In this document: piece after piece, positions 11,410-22,605 of the stretch
Layout: every line of letters begins with the position of its first letter
Position numbering within the stretch: the first letter of the stretch is position 1
From: Neoceratodus forsteri
Taxonomy: Eukaryota; Chordata; Ceratodontiformes; Ceratodontidae
Direction of reading: 5' to 3'
NCBI GenBank assembly: GCA_016271365.2
Contig: CM057458.1
Span: forward strand, 203,642,501 to 203,706,500
DNA: 64,000 bases
Position numbers and translations under genes: made by a program
Notes under the pieces: model-generated
The model's input: only the letters and a program-made list of their open reading frames with translations
The model's database searches: none
What the model was told of the DNA's origin: nothing

Positions 11410-11475
11410 TTATTTAAAAAGTTTGACTAGGAAAAAGCACACTTAGCCAAGGCATATTTCCAGGTGTGAGCTGGG
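11410..11475 (-). mobile_element. SINE 3' fragment
   Basis: The segment GACTAGGAAAAAGCACACTT followed by AGCCAAGGCATATTTCCAGG aligns with the 3' half of the antisense SINE at 4688-4887 (CACTAAGCCAAGAC...TTTCCATGTGTG). It is short and diverged. Confidence 0.45.
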
Positions 11476-13120
11476 GGGGGGATGGGGATATAAATGCAGT
11501 ACAGCACCTAGTAGACTCAGAAAATGTTATGTACATGGACAGAGTTCAAATAAGTACTGTATAATTATAAATGTGCAAATGAGCAAAAATGTGCAAAAGG
11601 TGGCAGCCATAAGGCTGTGTTACACAGCCATAGAACAAACTGCACTTCCCTAAAGAGGTAGGCCAGGAGACATGGGTGAGTAGTCATGGAAGAGAGCTTT
11701 TTGTGCAAGAGGGGAGAAGCAGAAGAAGTAGATAGTGAGAGGGAGTTTGTTCCAAATGGAAGGGAGACTAAAGGAAAAGAAAGCTTGCCCCTGTTAGTTT
11801 TGAAAAAAGGGATTGAAAATGAATGACTGGTAGTGCTGGGCAGAAATAGTAAATTATAAATTCGCAAGCATTTTAAGAAATTTTGTAAATATTGTGACAT
11901 TTTCTGAAATACCGACTTTGGCAAAATCCCAATTCTCCAAGTCTGTTTGCAAAATTTTTGCCCGTTCCACAGAATGAAAGAGGGTGAGGGAGACACTTAG
12001 CCAAAAAGGAGGGAATGGACTTAGTAGTGGTGGAGGGTAGTGTCCCTTAATGCAAGAAGTCTTAGGAATATAAGGGATGACCTGCAGGCCATAATAGCAG
12101 AGGGAAAGTTGGGCCTGGTGGCAGTCACCGAGACCTCAGCTACCTGGACCATGACTGGGACCTTTCCATTCCAGGGTATGCCCTCTATAGACAAGAAAGG
12201 GAAAAGGGAGAAGGGTGGCATTATATGTCAAGGAGGGCATTACTGCCACAAGAGAAGAAATAGGGATGCGGAAACAGAGGTGCTGTGGGTACAAATCCAA
12301 TTGGCAGCAGGAAAGACATTGAGGCTTGGTATAGTTTATAGGCCATCTAATCACGATGTCACAAGGACAAGGAGTTGGGCACCATGATCAGAATGGCAGC
12401 AGAAATAGGCTAAGTGGTGGTGATGGGGGACTTTAGTTTGCCTAAGGTGGATTGTAGTGTCCACTCTACCACCGGTGCTAGGAGTCTGTTGATACTGAAA
12501 GCAGACCAGGGCTGGTTCCTGGTTCAGGGGATGATTGAGCCGACATGGGAGACAGCCATCCTTGACCTGATATTAACTATTGTGGATCATGTTCTGGATA
12601 TTGTGATAGAGGACCCAATGGGGAGCAGTGACCACTGAATGGTATTGTTCCAAGTTGACATGGGGAAAGAGACACCAAGCAAAAAAACACACCAAAGTAC
12701 TAGATTTCAGGATGCCTGCTATGGCATGATGGGTGATATACTGAAAAGGCACCTAGCTAGTCTTTAGAAAGATATGAGTGTGGACCAAAAGTAGACATTC
12801 ATCAGGGGAAGGGATCACGACCGTCACAAACACCTGCATTCAGCAGAAGGGAAAGAACTCTGAAACCATGAGACCAAGTTGGTTTAGTAGGGAGGTAAGT
12901 CAGGCAGTAAGGTTAGGAGGATCATGTACTGGAAGTACAGGAAGTTCCAAAAGGATGAGGATAAAGGGACTCCTTGGAGAAAGCTAGGGGAACTAGATGG
13001 GCAGTCAGGTAGGCAAAGGCTGGAAAGGAGCTACAAGTTACAGAAGATGTTAAAGAGGGAGAGAAAGCCTTCTTCCGGGCATTCCAGCAAGAAGAGGGAC
13101 ATGAAGGTAGGCATAGTGAA

Positions 13121-13341
13121 GGGAGGCAGTATAGCACAGTGGTTTAAGGCTCTGAGCTGCAAATCTGGTGACATCCAGCAGACCAAACCTGGGTTTGAAT
13201 CCCACAGCTTCCACTTGCATACTGTGTGACCCTGAGCAAGTCATTTAACTTCCCTGTGCTCCCAGGTCACTCCTGTAAAAAAGCTTTCAGCTTAGTATGC
13301 TACTCCTGGTTAAACAAACTAAATACAAAAAAAAAAAAAAA
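13121..13341 (+). mobile_element. tRNA-derived SINE (MIR-like head), sense, with A-tail
   Basis: It starts GGGAGGCAGTATAGCACAGT, has the B-box-like GGTTTGAATCCC at about 13191, then CATACTGTGTGACCCTGAGC and AAGTCATTTAACTTCCC, and ends in a 15-base A-run at 13327-13341. It is the same family as 4688-4887. It interrupts CR1-C between the endonuclease and RT regions. I could not define a clean target duplication. Confidence 0.85.
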
Positions 13342-13829
13342 GGGGTGTGGGTAGAAGGCAGTAAAGAGAAGGCAAAGATGTTGAATGAATACTTCTACTC
13401 TGTCTTTGCTAAGGAAAAGGAGGGACCAGTGTCACAAGGGAGACTGAGTTGGTGATGGGGGGATCTTGACAGAGGACAGGATAACAAAAGACAGGGTTAG
13501 GAATGGAGTCACATGCTTGAATGTGAACAAATCCCCAGGTCCAGATGCCAAGCACCCAAGAGTTTTGAGGGAACTGGTGACAAAATGTGCTGGTCTGCTA
13601 GTGGATCTGTTTAACTGTTCAGTAGATATGGGTGGTACTGCAGGAATGGAGAACTGCTTATGTGGTACTGTTGCACAAGAGTGGGCCTAGACATGACCGT
13701 TGGAACTACCGGCTGGTCAGCATGACCTCCATTTTGGGTAAACTGATGGAGACCATTCTGAAGGAAAGGCTAGTAGGGTTCCATGAAGTAAATGGATTGC
13801 AGAATGAGAGACAACATGGGTTCATATCA

Positions 13830-14161
13830 AGAAGGTACATAAAGCACAGCACTACATACCAAGGCTATAGTATATCAAATAGTTATTTATTAAACATAAT
13901 GGTCCCAGTCTGCAAAGAAATGTTGGATCACACTGCCCCTAGGTATTATCTTGCAATAAGGCTTTGATGAAGCCTTATTGCAAGGTGATACCTAGGGGCA
14001 GTGTTGCCTGGCGTTTCTTTGTAGACTGGGACCATTATGTTTAATAAATAACCATTTGATATATTGTAGCTTGATGTGTAGTGCTGTTTTTTGTACCTTC
14101 CTGTTATTTATCAACAGCAACACCTTTAGGGGCACAGCCGTACACTGCTTGTTTAACTTGT
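13830..14161. mobile_element. fold-back (hairpin) element with 14-bp TSD
   Basis: A 332-bp insertion in CR1-C is flanked by the exact direct repeat ATGGGTTCATATCA at 13816-13829 and 14162-14175. About 270 bp of it forms a nearly perfect hairpin: the left arm starts AGAAGGTACATAAAGCAC, the turn is at about 13965 (GCTTTGATGAAGC), and the right arm ends with GTACCTTCCT near 14102. About 58 unpaired bases follow. No protein is encoded. The superfamily is unclear; the long TSD is not typical of common cut-and-paste elements. Confidence 0.85.
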
Positions 14162-15474
14162 ATGGGTTCATATCATGTAGATCCTGTCAAGCTAACCTGA
14201 TGAGCTTCTTTGACTGGATAACAAAGTCAGTAGACAAGGGCCAAGAGGTTGACATCCTGTGCTTGGATTTCAGCAAGGCCTTGAAGTGGGGGATCTAGGG
14301 GCAGGAGATAAATTAACAAGGTGGGTGATAAAGTGACTCAGTGATAGGACCCAAAGTGTGGTGGGGGAGCTCCCAGGTACAAGGGTCAAAACCAGTGGGG
14401 TCACACCAGGGTCAGTGGCTTGGCCCAGTGTTATTCCATGTGTTCATTAATAATGTTGGAGACAGCATCTAAGGAAAAAACTGCCTCTTTGCGGAAAACT
14501 CCAAGCTCTGTGGGAAGTGGACATGGATAAAGGGGCTGCAGGACCTAAATGAAGACCTAGCAAAGCTGGAGTGGGGTCTGGCATATGTCACCTGGGACTC
14601 AATGCTATGAAGTGCAAGATCATGCTCATAGGAGGAAAAAACCCAAGGGCTGGGTATAGTGTTTGGAGACCAAGCTCACTGTGTCTGAGGAGGAAAAGCA
14701 CTTGGAAATAGCCATTACTGGTGACCTAAAGCACGCTACACAGTGTAGAAAGGTTGCAGCTAAGATCAGCAGAATGCCGGACTGTATTACTAAGGGGTTC
14801 ATGAGCAGAACCGAGGAGGTTATCTTGCCACTGTACAGATCCCTGGTGCAACTGCATGTGGAGTACAGCATGCAATAATGGAGTCCCTACCTGAGGAAGG
14901 ATATCAACCAGCTTGAGGCAGTGAAGATGAGGGCAACTATGATGTTTCAGGGACAGCATTACAGAACATATGAGTACAGACTGGAGAAATGCAATATGTA
15001 CTTGCTCGAGGAGCAGAGGGAGAAACAGGACATGGTTGAAACCTTCAAGTATGTGATAGGTATAAACAAGGTGGATATTGGGGACTTATTCTGTTTTAGT
15101 GCAAACAATTCCACAAGAGGGCACTGTTAAAACTGGCAGGGGAAAGGTTCAAGAAGGAGGTCAGGAGACACTTCTTTACAGAAATATTAGTGTTAGGGTA
15201 GAATGAGCTCCCATATGAGGTAGTCAATAAGAGGATGGTGGGGAGGGTTCAAGAAGGGATGGGACAGGGTGGAGGGGAGGATCAGGGTTGGTGGGGATGG
15301 AACAGGGTACACTGTAATCTGTAGATCAGGGTCTCTGCAACTGAGCAGACTTGACAGACAAAAGGGCCTTCTTCTGTTTTCTAATTCATATGAAATTTTC
15401 TGATCGAATTGCAGAATGACACACGTGAACTGCAGAATGACAGTTCTGAGGAATTCCATTCCACATTTTAATAC

Positions 15475-15605
15475 ATCAATCCACAATACATGCAATCTTT
15501 CTGCAGTTCAGTGATCAGTTCTGCAGAATTCTTTACAGTTTGTTACATCAGTCCACAATTCATACATTCATTCTGTGGTTTTAAATCAGAATTTTGCAAA
15601 AGTTG
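15475..15605. repeat. short tandem duplication within hAT h1
   Basis: Two diverged units of about 65-70 bp each contain ACATCARTCCACAATWCAT followed by CTTTCTGCAG or ATTCTGTGG. They lie in the middle segment of hAT h1 (15391-15635). Confidence 0.5.
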
Positions 15606-15635
15606 TCAAAGTATCTGACTTGTGTGTATCTGACA

Positions 15636-17863
15636 ATCAAGCTATACAAAAGCAAGAGTATTGGACTTCAGGAGGGCTGACTTTGGGAAAATGAGAGAGT
15701 GCCTCAGAAAAGCACTAGCAAACAGGCAAGAAGGAGGGGTGGAGGAACAATGGGGAGTAATCAAAACAGCCATCACAGAGGGAACAAGCCTTTGTGTAAA
15801 ACAAATCAACAAAACACAATGAAGGAAAAAACTGCTATGGTTCTCAAAAGAGGTGGCAGGGAAGACTAAGGAGAAAAGGACAACATTCAGGAAATATAAG
15901 GAAACACAGAAGAAGCAGGACAGAGAACTTTATCAGTTAAAGCAGAAAGAGGCTGGGAAGGGAGTCAGAATAGCAAAGGCCTAAACCGAGGAAAGGGTAG
16001 CCAACTCTGTTAAGAAGGCGGATGAGACCTTTTATAGGTACATTGGGGAGTGAAAAAAGACCAAAGGAGGGATACTGAGGCTTAATAAAGGGGAGGGAAT
16101 GTGGCTAGAGGGTGACAGTGAAAAAGCAGGGATACTGAACGAATATTTCTGCTCAGTATTCACAAAGAAAGAGGAGGGGAAGGTACCTAAACCAAACAAG
16201 AGAAACTCTCTGAAGACGGGGGTCGATACCAATCCATTTACAGAAGAAAAGGTTCTGAAAGAACTAATAAAATCGAAGATGGACAAAGCAATGGGGCCTG
16301 ATGGGATTCACCCCAGAATTCTAAAAGAACTAAGGGTAAAACTAGTGACACCGCTGACTACTCTCTTTAACAAATCATGGGAGGATGGGGTGGTACCTCA
16401 GGACTGGAGGAGGATGGATGTGATTCCTCTTCACAAAAGTAAAAGCAGGACAGAGACAGGAAACTACAGATCAGTTAGTTTGACCTCAGAGGTAGGGAAA
16501 ATGATGGAATCACTTCTGAAGGAAAGAATTGTTGAGTACCTAGAGGCCAGTGGGGAAAAGGACCCAAGGCAGCATGGATTCACGATGGGTAGGTCGGGTC
16601 AGACAAATCTACTCGATTTCTTTGACTGGGTGACCAAAGTAGTAGACCAGGGAGGGGCTGTGGACATGGCCTACCTAGATTTTAGCAAGGCATTTGATAC
16701 AGTCCCACACAAAAGATTAATACACAAGTTAGCCAGCCTTGGAGTGGGTCCCAAGGTGGTAGCCTGGATAAAAAATTGGCTAGACAACAGAACACAAAGG
16801 GTAGTAGTAAATGGAGTCCGCAGTGAAAAAAGGAGGGTTACTAGCGGGGTACCGCAGGGTTCAGTACTGGGACCAGTCCTTTTTAATGTCTTTATAAGTG
16901 ACATTGCAGAGGAACTGGAAGGAAATGTATGTCTCTTTGCAGATGACACAAAGATCTGCAACAAGGTTGATACACAAGATAGAGCGGAAAGGATGAGAAG
17001 GGACTTGGCAAGACTGAAGGAATGGTCAAATGTATGGCAGCTCAGATTCAATGCAAAGAAGTGCAAGGTAATGCACATGGGAAACAAAAACCCAGGGGAA
17101 GAGTACACAATGGGAGGTGAGATACTGACAACAGTAAAAATGGAAAGGGACCTGGGGGTAATTATATCAGATAACCTAAAGGTGGGAAAGCAATCTGAGA
17201 AGGCAGTAAGGAAGGCTGGGGTGGATACTGGGATGCATAGGGAAAGGCATCAATAGTCGAAATCAGAAAGTTGTTATCCCTCTGTACAGACAGTTGGTGA
17301 GACCCCATCTGGAGTACTGTGTGCAGTTCTGGAGACCCCATCTCCACAAAGACATAGACAGAGTGGAGGCTGTCAAGAGGAAGGCAACCAAAATGGTGCA
17401 GCGTCTGCACCAGAAGACATACGAAGAAAGACTAAAGGTGCTTACTATGTATACCCTTGAGGAAAGAAGGGAGAGAGGGGACATGATAGAAACTTTCAAG
17501 TACCTCAAGGAAATCAACAAAGTCCAAGAGGGTATCATCTTTCAGAAAAAGAGATGTGCAAGAACAAGGGGGCACAATTTGAAGATAGAGGGGGGACAAC
17601 TCAGAGGTAATGGGAAGAGTATTTTCACAGAGAGGGTTGTGGATGCATGGAACAGCTTCTCTGAGGAGGTCGTGGAGTCAAGAACAGTGGGAGAATTCAA
17701 GAATGCATGGGACAGACATAAGGAAGTCCTGGGGGGGGGTAGGAGGAAGTAAGCTGTTGGTTGACTAGGATCTGCAGATTATCTGTTAGGTAGTAAAATG
17801 GGCAGACTAGGTGGGCCAAGCGATCCTTATCTGCCATCAAATTCTATGTTTCTATGTTTCTAA
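15636..17863 (+). mobile_element. CR1-D LINE, young 5'-truncated copy
   Basis: It begins in the endonuclease C-terminal part (LDFRRADFGK-like, cf. 42940) and ends with ATTCTATGTTTCTATGTTTC at about 17842-17861. The reading frame is the best preserved of all CR1 copies here. The same subfamily occurs at 42690-45131. It sits inside hAT h1. Confidence 0.9.
16099..17752 (+). pseudogene. CR1-D ORF2 reverse transcriptase, one frameshift
   Basis: An open stretch of 385 codons (16099-17256) holds almost the whole RT domain of a CR1 ORF2, which copies LINE RNA at the cut target. Visible motifs in order are MGPDGIHPRILKEL, VPQDWRRMDVIPLHK, NYRSVSLTS, DMAYLDFSKAFDTVPHKRL, TSGVPQGSVLGPVLFN and the catalytic LFADDTKIC (FADD at 16936-16947, residues 280-283). 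A frameshift at a G-run near 17220 moves the C-terminal part to another frame, open at 17294-17752 with [20 protein letters not shown]. The endonuclease part upstream is truncated and contains stops. The retained catalytic Asp pair suggests a relatively recent insertion, but the copy is not autonomous. Confidence 0.85.
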
Positions 17864-18660
17864 AGTGCAATCCGAAATTTTGCAGAAGCGAAATTGTGAC
17901 TGTTGCTGTAATTTTGCTGGTGGAATTTATTGTTGCACAGTACTAGTGGCTGTCAAAGTTTCTGAGTGAGTAACCGGTAGCTATGGAGGAGTAGATAAAA
18001 AAGAAGTTGGAAGGAGCCACAGTATTTAGAAATGAGGGAAGCAGAGTGTAGGAGATGTCTGCTTTTAAAAGAGGAGACAGAGATTTAAATAGAGAGTAGT
18101 GATGGGGATGGGAAGGGCAGTTAAAGGGCAAAATGTCAGAAGGAATGGTAGATGGGGTCCAGTTGTGCCAAGATGAATTTAATGTAAGCACTATATACAG
18201 CATACCCATAGTAAAACATTGGGAGGATAATTTTAAGCAGTCTCATTACATGTGGGAATAGGAATGCAAGACTTGATCCTGCAGGTTGCACCCACTCTAG
18301 GGTGGAATTTTGTGTGAATGGCATCAATATGTGTGCAGAAATCCTGGTGCTGATCTAGACATTTGGTAAGGTATTTAAAGAAAAGAACATTTTCTAATCT
18401 GACACCATCCAGTGTCAAGTGCAGGTGGGGAGCAGAGGTCATGGCCAACTAATGATTGCTTCTGAAGGTCAGAGTTCATTTGTTTAGCATTCAGGTAAGT
18501 TGGTTAATGCAGAACCACAGCTAAACATGGCTAAAGTCCTGTGGTGGTCCACTTCTACGTTTGGGGCTGACAGGCTAGACAGGAAAAGCACAATGTAATC
18601 TGCATATACACCATATGAACTGTAAGTGCATGGAGCATCAGGCTCTGTATGGACACCAGA

Positions 18661-19879
18661 TGGAACTCGTTTTTCAGTTTGTTGACTGCATGCACATCAG
18701 TCTTTGGATTTTTGGCTTAGAAACCCCTCCTGTTGTCAGTGTCTATAGGTGGCTACCCAATCCAAACATTTAATAGGTCTCACAGCTGATTAAGCTTTAC
18801 ATCTACCATCAGGGAATACTTCTTCATTCATAGAACAGATCTGCTCTTCCAAGCACTTCAGCAGCTTCTACTCACAACAAGCACTCTCCTCCCTTGTGCT
18901 CACCAACAGGCCTTATGCCCCTACCCTCGACTCCAACCCCAGAACTGGCAGAATGCTCATGGGTGTGGGCCAAATGACAAATTGCAGTTGCTGGTTGGCC
19001 AAGTATTCATAGGTTTTCCTTATTCCCCTCACCGCCAACGCACACTTTTTGACTTCAGTGCCCTTTCTGCAAACACTCTGCTCCTAATTGGCTGTTTAAT
19101 TGCAGGCAATGTCCAGTGTAACCCCGCCCTCTTCTTTAGCTTCCCTGGGGTCAAAGGACACATAAAGATGTTCACTGCCATGTTTGTTTACATGATCATG
19201 GTCCTGAATAAGTGACTGTGACCACAATCCCAAATGCTAAAAAAAAGCATAGTACCTAGTTCTCTGGTCTCCTGACTTATGCAGCCAGGATCGATTCTTT
19301 GTCGTCCATAACTGACTTGCCAGCCATGAGCCTCTGTGTCACTGGCAGGTACTGAAGAAAAAATATTGCTCCACTTCTGGGCTGCCCAGATCCTCAAGCA
19401 ACAGCAGTTCAAAAACAACATTCACTGCATCAGTATTGCTTGAACTTCCTAGAAATAGAACACAGTCCTGTTTTTTTTATGACAAACACAGTGAGAAGTA
19501 AAACTTAGAGAGAATCTAGCTTACTGCCTGATACTACAAGAAGGTCATTTTATTTTAAGAACTATTCCCCAGAAACAGTGGTTTATCTGAGATAAAAATA
19601 CCTTTTCAAAGCACACTGTCTGATGCTACAAAAAAGTAATTCAGCTTGATTTTCAAATAGCCCCTAGATGGCCACAGTTTGCGTCAGGGTTGCAGCGAGC
19701 TCTAGGTGTGTCAGGGATGATGCATCCAATTTTGTTAAATTATGGCTCCCTGTACCAAAGAAGTGGAAGTTGCTGCAGCCACAGGGCTGCACAAGACATT
19801 GGGAGTACCTGCAGAGCTTGATGGAGGGATCCATCAACCCCTCTGGCACAAGCCTATAGGAGCCGGAGAGGGGAGGGAT
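18661..19879. other. unannotated, no gene seen
   Basis: No domain, RNA gene or repeat was recognised in this 1.2-kb interval. Short open frames (for example 18982-19215) show no conserved motif. Confidence 0.4.
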
Positions 19880-20340
19880 AGAACTCTTGCTGGAAGGTGG
19901 GGAACATTGGCTGCTTTGGCAGTGAGGGTGCCATAGGACATGCGGGGCATAGCAGCAGTTACAAGGAGTGCAGGAGGCACCTGGCAGAGGTGCCATATGG
20001 TGTATCTGACAACTGAGGGGATTGGGTAACGGGGGTTGGCATGGTGAAACTATTATGATGTGGCCCCTGGTGAAAGCAGCAATGGCACCTGCTCCACAGG
20101 ACTGTGAGTTCTATGGGGCAGGTGTCAGGGCAGCTTCCAGCTGGGGCCATGTCGTAATAGTCTCCCCATGCCAATCCCCCACCTGGTCACTGCTGCTGTC
20201 AGATACACCATATAGCACCTCGGCCAGGTACCTTCTCCACTCCCTGTAACTGCCACCATGCCCTCCCTTGTACCCTTTGGCACCTTCACTGCCCCAGCAG
20301 CCCCTATTCTCCATCTTCCAGGTCCCACAGCTCACTTGTT
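19880..20340. repeat. large imperfect inverted repeat, ~460 bp
   Basis: The two arms meet near 20103. The inner hairpin pairs GCACCTGCTCCACAGGACT with AGTTCTATGGGGCAGGTGTC. Further out, GGTGTATCTGACA on the left (near 19997) pairs with TGTCAGATACACC (near 20196), and GCAGTGAGGGTGCC (near 19919) pairs with GGCACCTTCACTGC. Each arm is about 220 bp, with scattered mismatches. It could be a fold-back transposon or a local inverted duplication. Confidence 0.75.
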
Positions 20341-20429
20341 GCCCTGTCAAGCAGTGGGGCAGGGTCATTAGACCACTTCCTGGCTGGTCTACAATGAGCC
20401 CCTTATTGTGGCCACAGCGGGGCTTACAG

Positions 20430-21445
20430 AATCCAATTAAATTAAATTTATTTCAAATGGCCTCTCGACCTCTCATTGCAGTGATCAGATATCTAAGGCT
20501 AAACTAGCTGCTAAAGCCTTAGTGCACTTTAACTTTAAGTATGTGGGCATACTGTAGTGCTGCCTCTTATTGCCAGAGTAGCAAAAAGTAATCCTATTTT
20601 ACTTTATGGGGCCGAAGTATGGGGAATCAAACAAGGTGCCATACTGGAACTTCTGTTATCCTTTTTCTATAAGTCCTTGCTTCAGGTCCCTTTATCTACT
20701 GTGAACTCATTGCCAAGGACTGAACTTGGTAGACTTCCCTTTGCCAGGTTGGCCGAGTATCGTTTGGCTACCTATTGGCTTAAAATCATTAATAGCCCAG
20801 TTAATCCTATTCCTAAACTGTGACTTCAGGAGAAACTCAGAACAAGACTTTTCATCACCTTGGTTAAATACCCTTAGAACTGTCCTTTCCAAGGCCTCTT
20901 TCACTTATCTCTGGGTAGATTTTCAGAAAAATATTATGATCTCTCCCTTATTTAAAGGTAGCCTTAAATGGAAGTTATTTGTACTGGTTCAGTCTAAACA
21001 AATGGAGCAAGTCAGAACCCAGAAACAAGCTCCCTGGTATAGCACAAACAAAATTGATTCCTCCATGGAAGACTATTTAAAATCTCCCACTGGCCCCAAG
21101 TGATAGGAACGTTATTCCATGGGATAGACTGGGTATTCTTTCCACCAAATATGTATATTTCAATAAATCATGACATGACATGATGTGCACCACCAGAACA
21201 TATGTAGATGTGACAGGGGTTTTCAGGAAACTCAGCATAACATCATAATGCAATGCCCTCTTATAATCTTTCTCAAGACTTAACTATTAAAAATGTCCTC
21301 ATAAAATATGCTGACGTGGATTATGACCCATTATTTATCCTCCTCCATCCTATGAATAAAGAAGACACAGAGCTTATCTCCAAATTTCTAAATTATGTGA
21401 TAAATTTCAAGAGAAAATGCTCTTCTGCACTCCGATTCTTATAGT
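20430..21445 (+). pseudogene. LINE ORF2 C-terminal fragment
   Basis: Plus-strand frames give ILLYGAEVWGI at about 20596, then LPRTELGRLPFARLAEYRL and YWLKIINSP, followed after a frame change by LNTLRTVLSKASFTYLW. A later block at 21253-21444 reads LISKFLNYVINFKRKC. The YGAEVW and ELGR blocks are typical of the region after the RT domain in several LINE clades. RT motifs are missing, so the clade is not assigned. Confidence 0.55.
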
Positions 21446-21574
21446 ATTATTCTACCTTAACTCATTCACTCCACAGAAGCTCTTTGACAGTGCCACCACT
21501 TTTGTCCTGTATACTCATAACACTGCATCCTGGGCCCTTCTAAGCAAAATCAAGCCATAATCAGCATGCCACAA

Positions 21575-22060
21575 ACAGATGCGAATACCTCATGAACCGT
21601 AAGTGCTGCACACAAAGTACAAGTGGCAAGGTTGTTCAGCACAAAATTATCTTTCCAATGGTGCTATGCAATTAATTATAAGCAATTTCCTTTTCTGTAT
21701 TAGTCAAAATAGCAAAAAAAAGTGTTTTTTTTCCAATAAAAAAGGCAATGTAAATAATTTTTGGTAGGAAAATATGTAACATATCAACACCAAATTAAAC
21801 ATATATACAGTAGATGTAGGTACAAAAGTAATTTTGTACTAAAAAGCAATTTTTCTAAGATAAAACATGTATTTTTCCTAGTTTTGTTCTAGGTGCTTAG
21901 GTGAGGTTTGAGGGACATATGTCAGCCATACACACCACAGCATAAACGAACGCGAATAACTCCTAAAGTATACATAATACACAAAAGTATCATAGCAAAG
22001 TTGTTCAGCACAAAATTACCTTTCTAACAGTTCTATGCAGTCAATTCTAATCAATTTGGT
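21575..22060. repeat. pair of diverged direct repeats
   Basis: Two copies, about 21575-21695 and 21944-22060, share GCGAATAMCTC, a CACAAAGTAC/CACAAAAGTA block, AAGKTTGTTCAGCACAAAAT and a TCTATGCARTYAATT block. They are about 370 bp apart in the same orientation. Their nature is unknown; they could be a tandem unit or two copies of one repeat. Confidence 0.6.
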
Positions 22061-22166
22061 TTGCAAGTAATACAGAGAAATAGTGCTGATGATCTGAGAA
22101 GTGTCCAGGGCAAACAGGAAGTCTTTAGCTGCCGACTGAAGGAGGGGTAAGAGGAAACCACACATT

Positions 22167-22517
22167 GTGGTACATGTGGGGACAAATGACCTAGCAGGGG
22201 AAATGGTGGAGGTAACAAAGGAGAGGACTGAGGAAGTGGAATGGTTGTGTGACGAGACTGGAGCATCTGTGGCATTCTCTGAAGTGCTCCCAGTAGCCTG
22301 CACAAGCACAGTGAGAAAGGAGAGGATTAGGGAGTTGAACACATGGTTAGTAGAATGGTGTCAAACTAAGGGATATGGGGTTGTGGGTAGCTGGGGCAGT
22401 ACCTGGGATAATAACAGTCTGTTTGCAAGGGATAGGCTTCACCTGAGTGGGGAGGGGAAGGAGGTATTAAAGCAAAGACTGGGGAAGTATATTGCAACAA
22501 AGGTGGATTTAAACTAG
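22167..22517 (+). pseudogene. CR1-F ORF1 C-terminal part, SGNH esterase-like
   Basis: A 116-codon stretch carries HVGTNDLAG near its start and DRLHLSGEG at about residues 89-97. GTND and the D-x-x-H pair correspond to conserved blocks of the SGNH/GDSL hydrolase-like domain known from CR1 ORF1 proteins. The upstream block with the catalytic serine is missing, because the copy is truncated on the left. ORF2 starts just downstream, as in other CR1 elements. The role of this domain in retrotransposition is not established. Confidence 0.7.
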
Positions 22518-22605
22518 ATGGGGGTGGCAAGTATGCAGCAGGTAGGCAGGGATCTGATAGAGTGGAGTCACAGCCTACCTCCAGGCTAGCAGGGAAGGAC
22601 TTGAT

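Larger units (their letters stand above)
12030..15230 (+). pseudogene. CR1-C ORF2 (endonuclease plus RT) remnant
   Basis: The endonuclease begins SLNARSLRNI near 12040 and shows AVTET (catalytic E), LRLGIVYRPS and GDFSLP in place of GDFN. It ends with SSDH near 12635. The RT begins near 13510 with KSPGPDA and runs through VVLLHKSG, NYRLVSMTSILGKLMET and RQHGFIS, where the fold-back intervenes. It resumes with LDFSKAL near 14265. At about 14490 the catalytic FADD is replaced by FAEN. The C-terminal region near 14800-15130 is partly open. It cannot encode a working enzyme. Confidence 0.75.
11996..15390 (+). mobile_element. CR1-C LINE nested in hAT h1
   Basis: The element begins just upstream of the endonuclease start near 12040 and ends near 15385 with AAGGGCCTTCTTCTG, the CR1 3' end. 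It carries a SINE (13121-13341) and a fold-back element (13830-14161). The exact left boundary with the hAT is uncertain by about 20 bp. Confidence 0.8.
11831..17945. mobile_element. hAT-like element h1 copy 1, split by CR1-C and CR1-D
   Basis: Left end TAGTGCTGGGCAGAAATAG and right end, reverse-complemented, TAGTACTGTGCAACAATAA form the inverted termini. Flanks ATGACTGG (11823-11830) and GTGGCTGT (17946-17953) match at 5 of 8 positions, as in an old 8-bp hAT TSD. Own sequence is 11831-11995, 15391-15635 and 17864-17945, about 490 bp, AT-rich with many GCAGAATT motifs and no coding frame. A second copy is at 35099-36500. Confidence 0.6.
11570..18650 (-). pseudogene. LINE ORF2 C-terminal remnant, two blocks
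   Basis: Near 18600 the minus strand gives a degenerate active-site block, CADYIVLFL, in place of YADD. The block at 18233-18448 includes DGVRLENVLFFKYL and LDQHQDFCTHIDAI, which line up with VTTFRYLGVWLDQHLSFSAH in the LINE at 38803. The second block at 11570-11800 includes RGKLSFPLVSLPFGTNSL, matching the SAFSYNLPKLWNNLP segment that ends that protein. The active site is mutated and the frame is interrupted. Confidence 0.6.
11560..18660 (-). mobile_element. antisense LINE (same general type as the 2A LINE), split by a hAT
   Basis: Two antisense blocks, 17950-18660 and about 11560-11830, encode consecutive parts of one LINE ORF2. They are separated by the hAT element at 11831-17945. The translated blocks resemble the RT C-terminus of the LINE at 38803-41797. 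It is older than everything nested within it. Confidence 0.65.

Noticed and set aside
13182..13203. True tRNA gene suggested by the B-box-like GGTTTGAATCCC
   Set aside because: The context matches the SINE family copy at 4688-4887 with an A-tail, and no cloverleaf can be drawn.
16671..17108. 145-codon antisense frame, mirrored at 43946-44383
   Set aside because: It is the complement of the conserved CR1 RT region in both copies; its conservation follows from the RT on the other strand.
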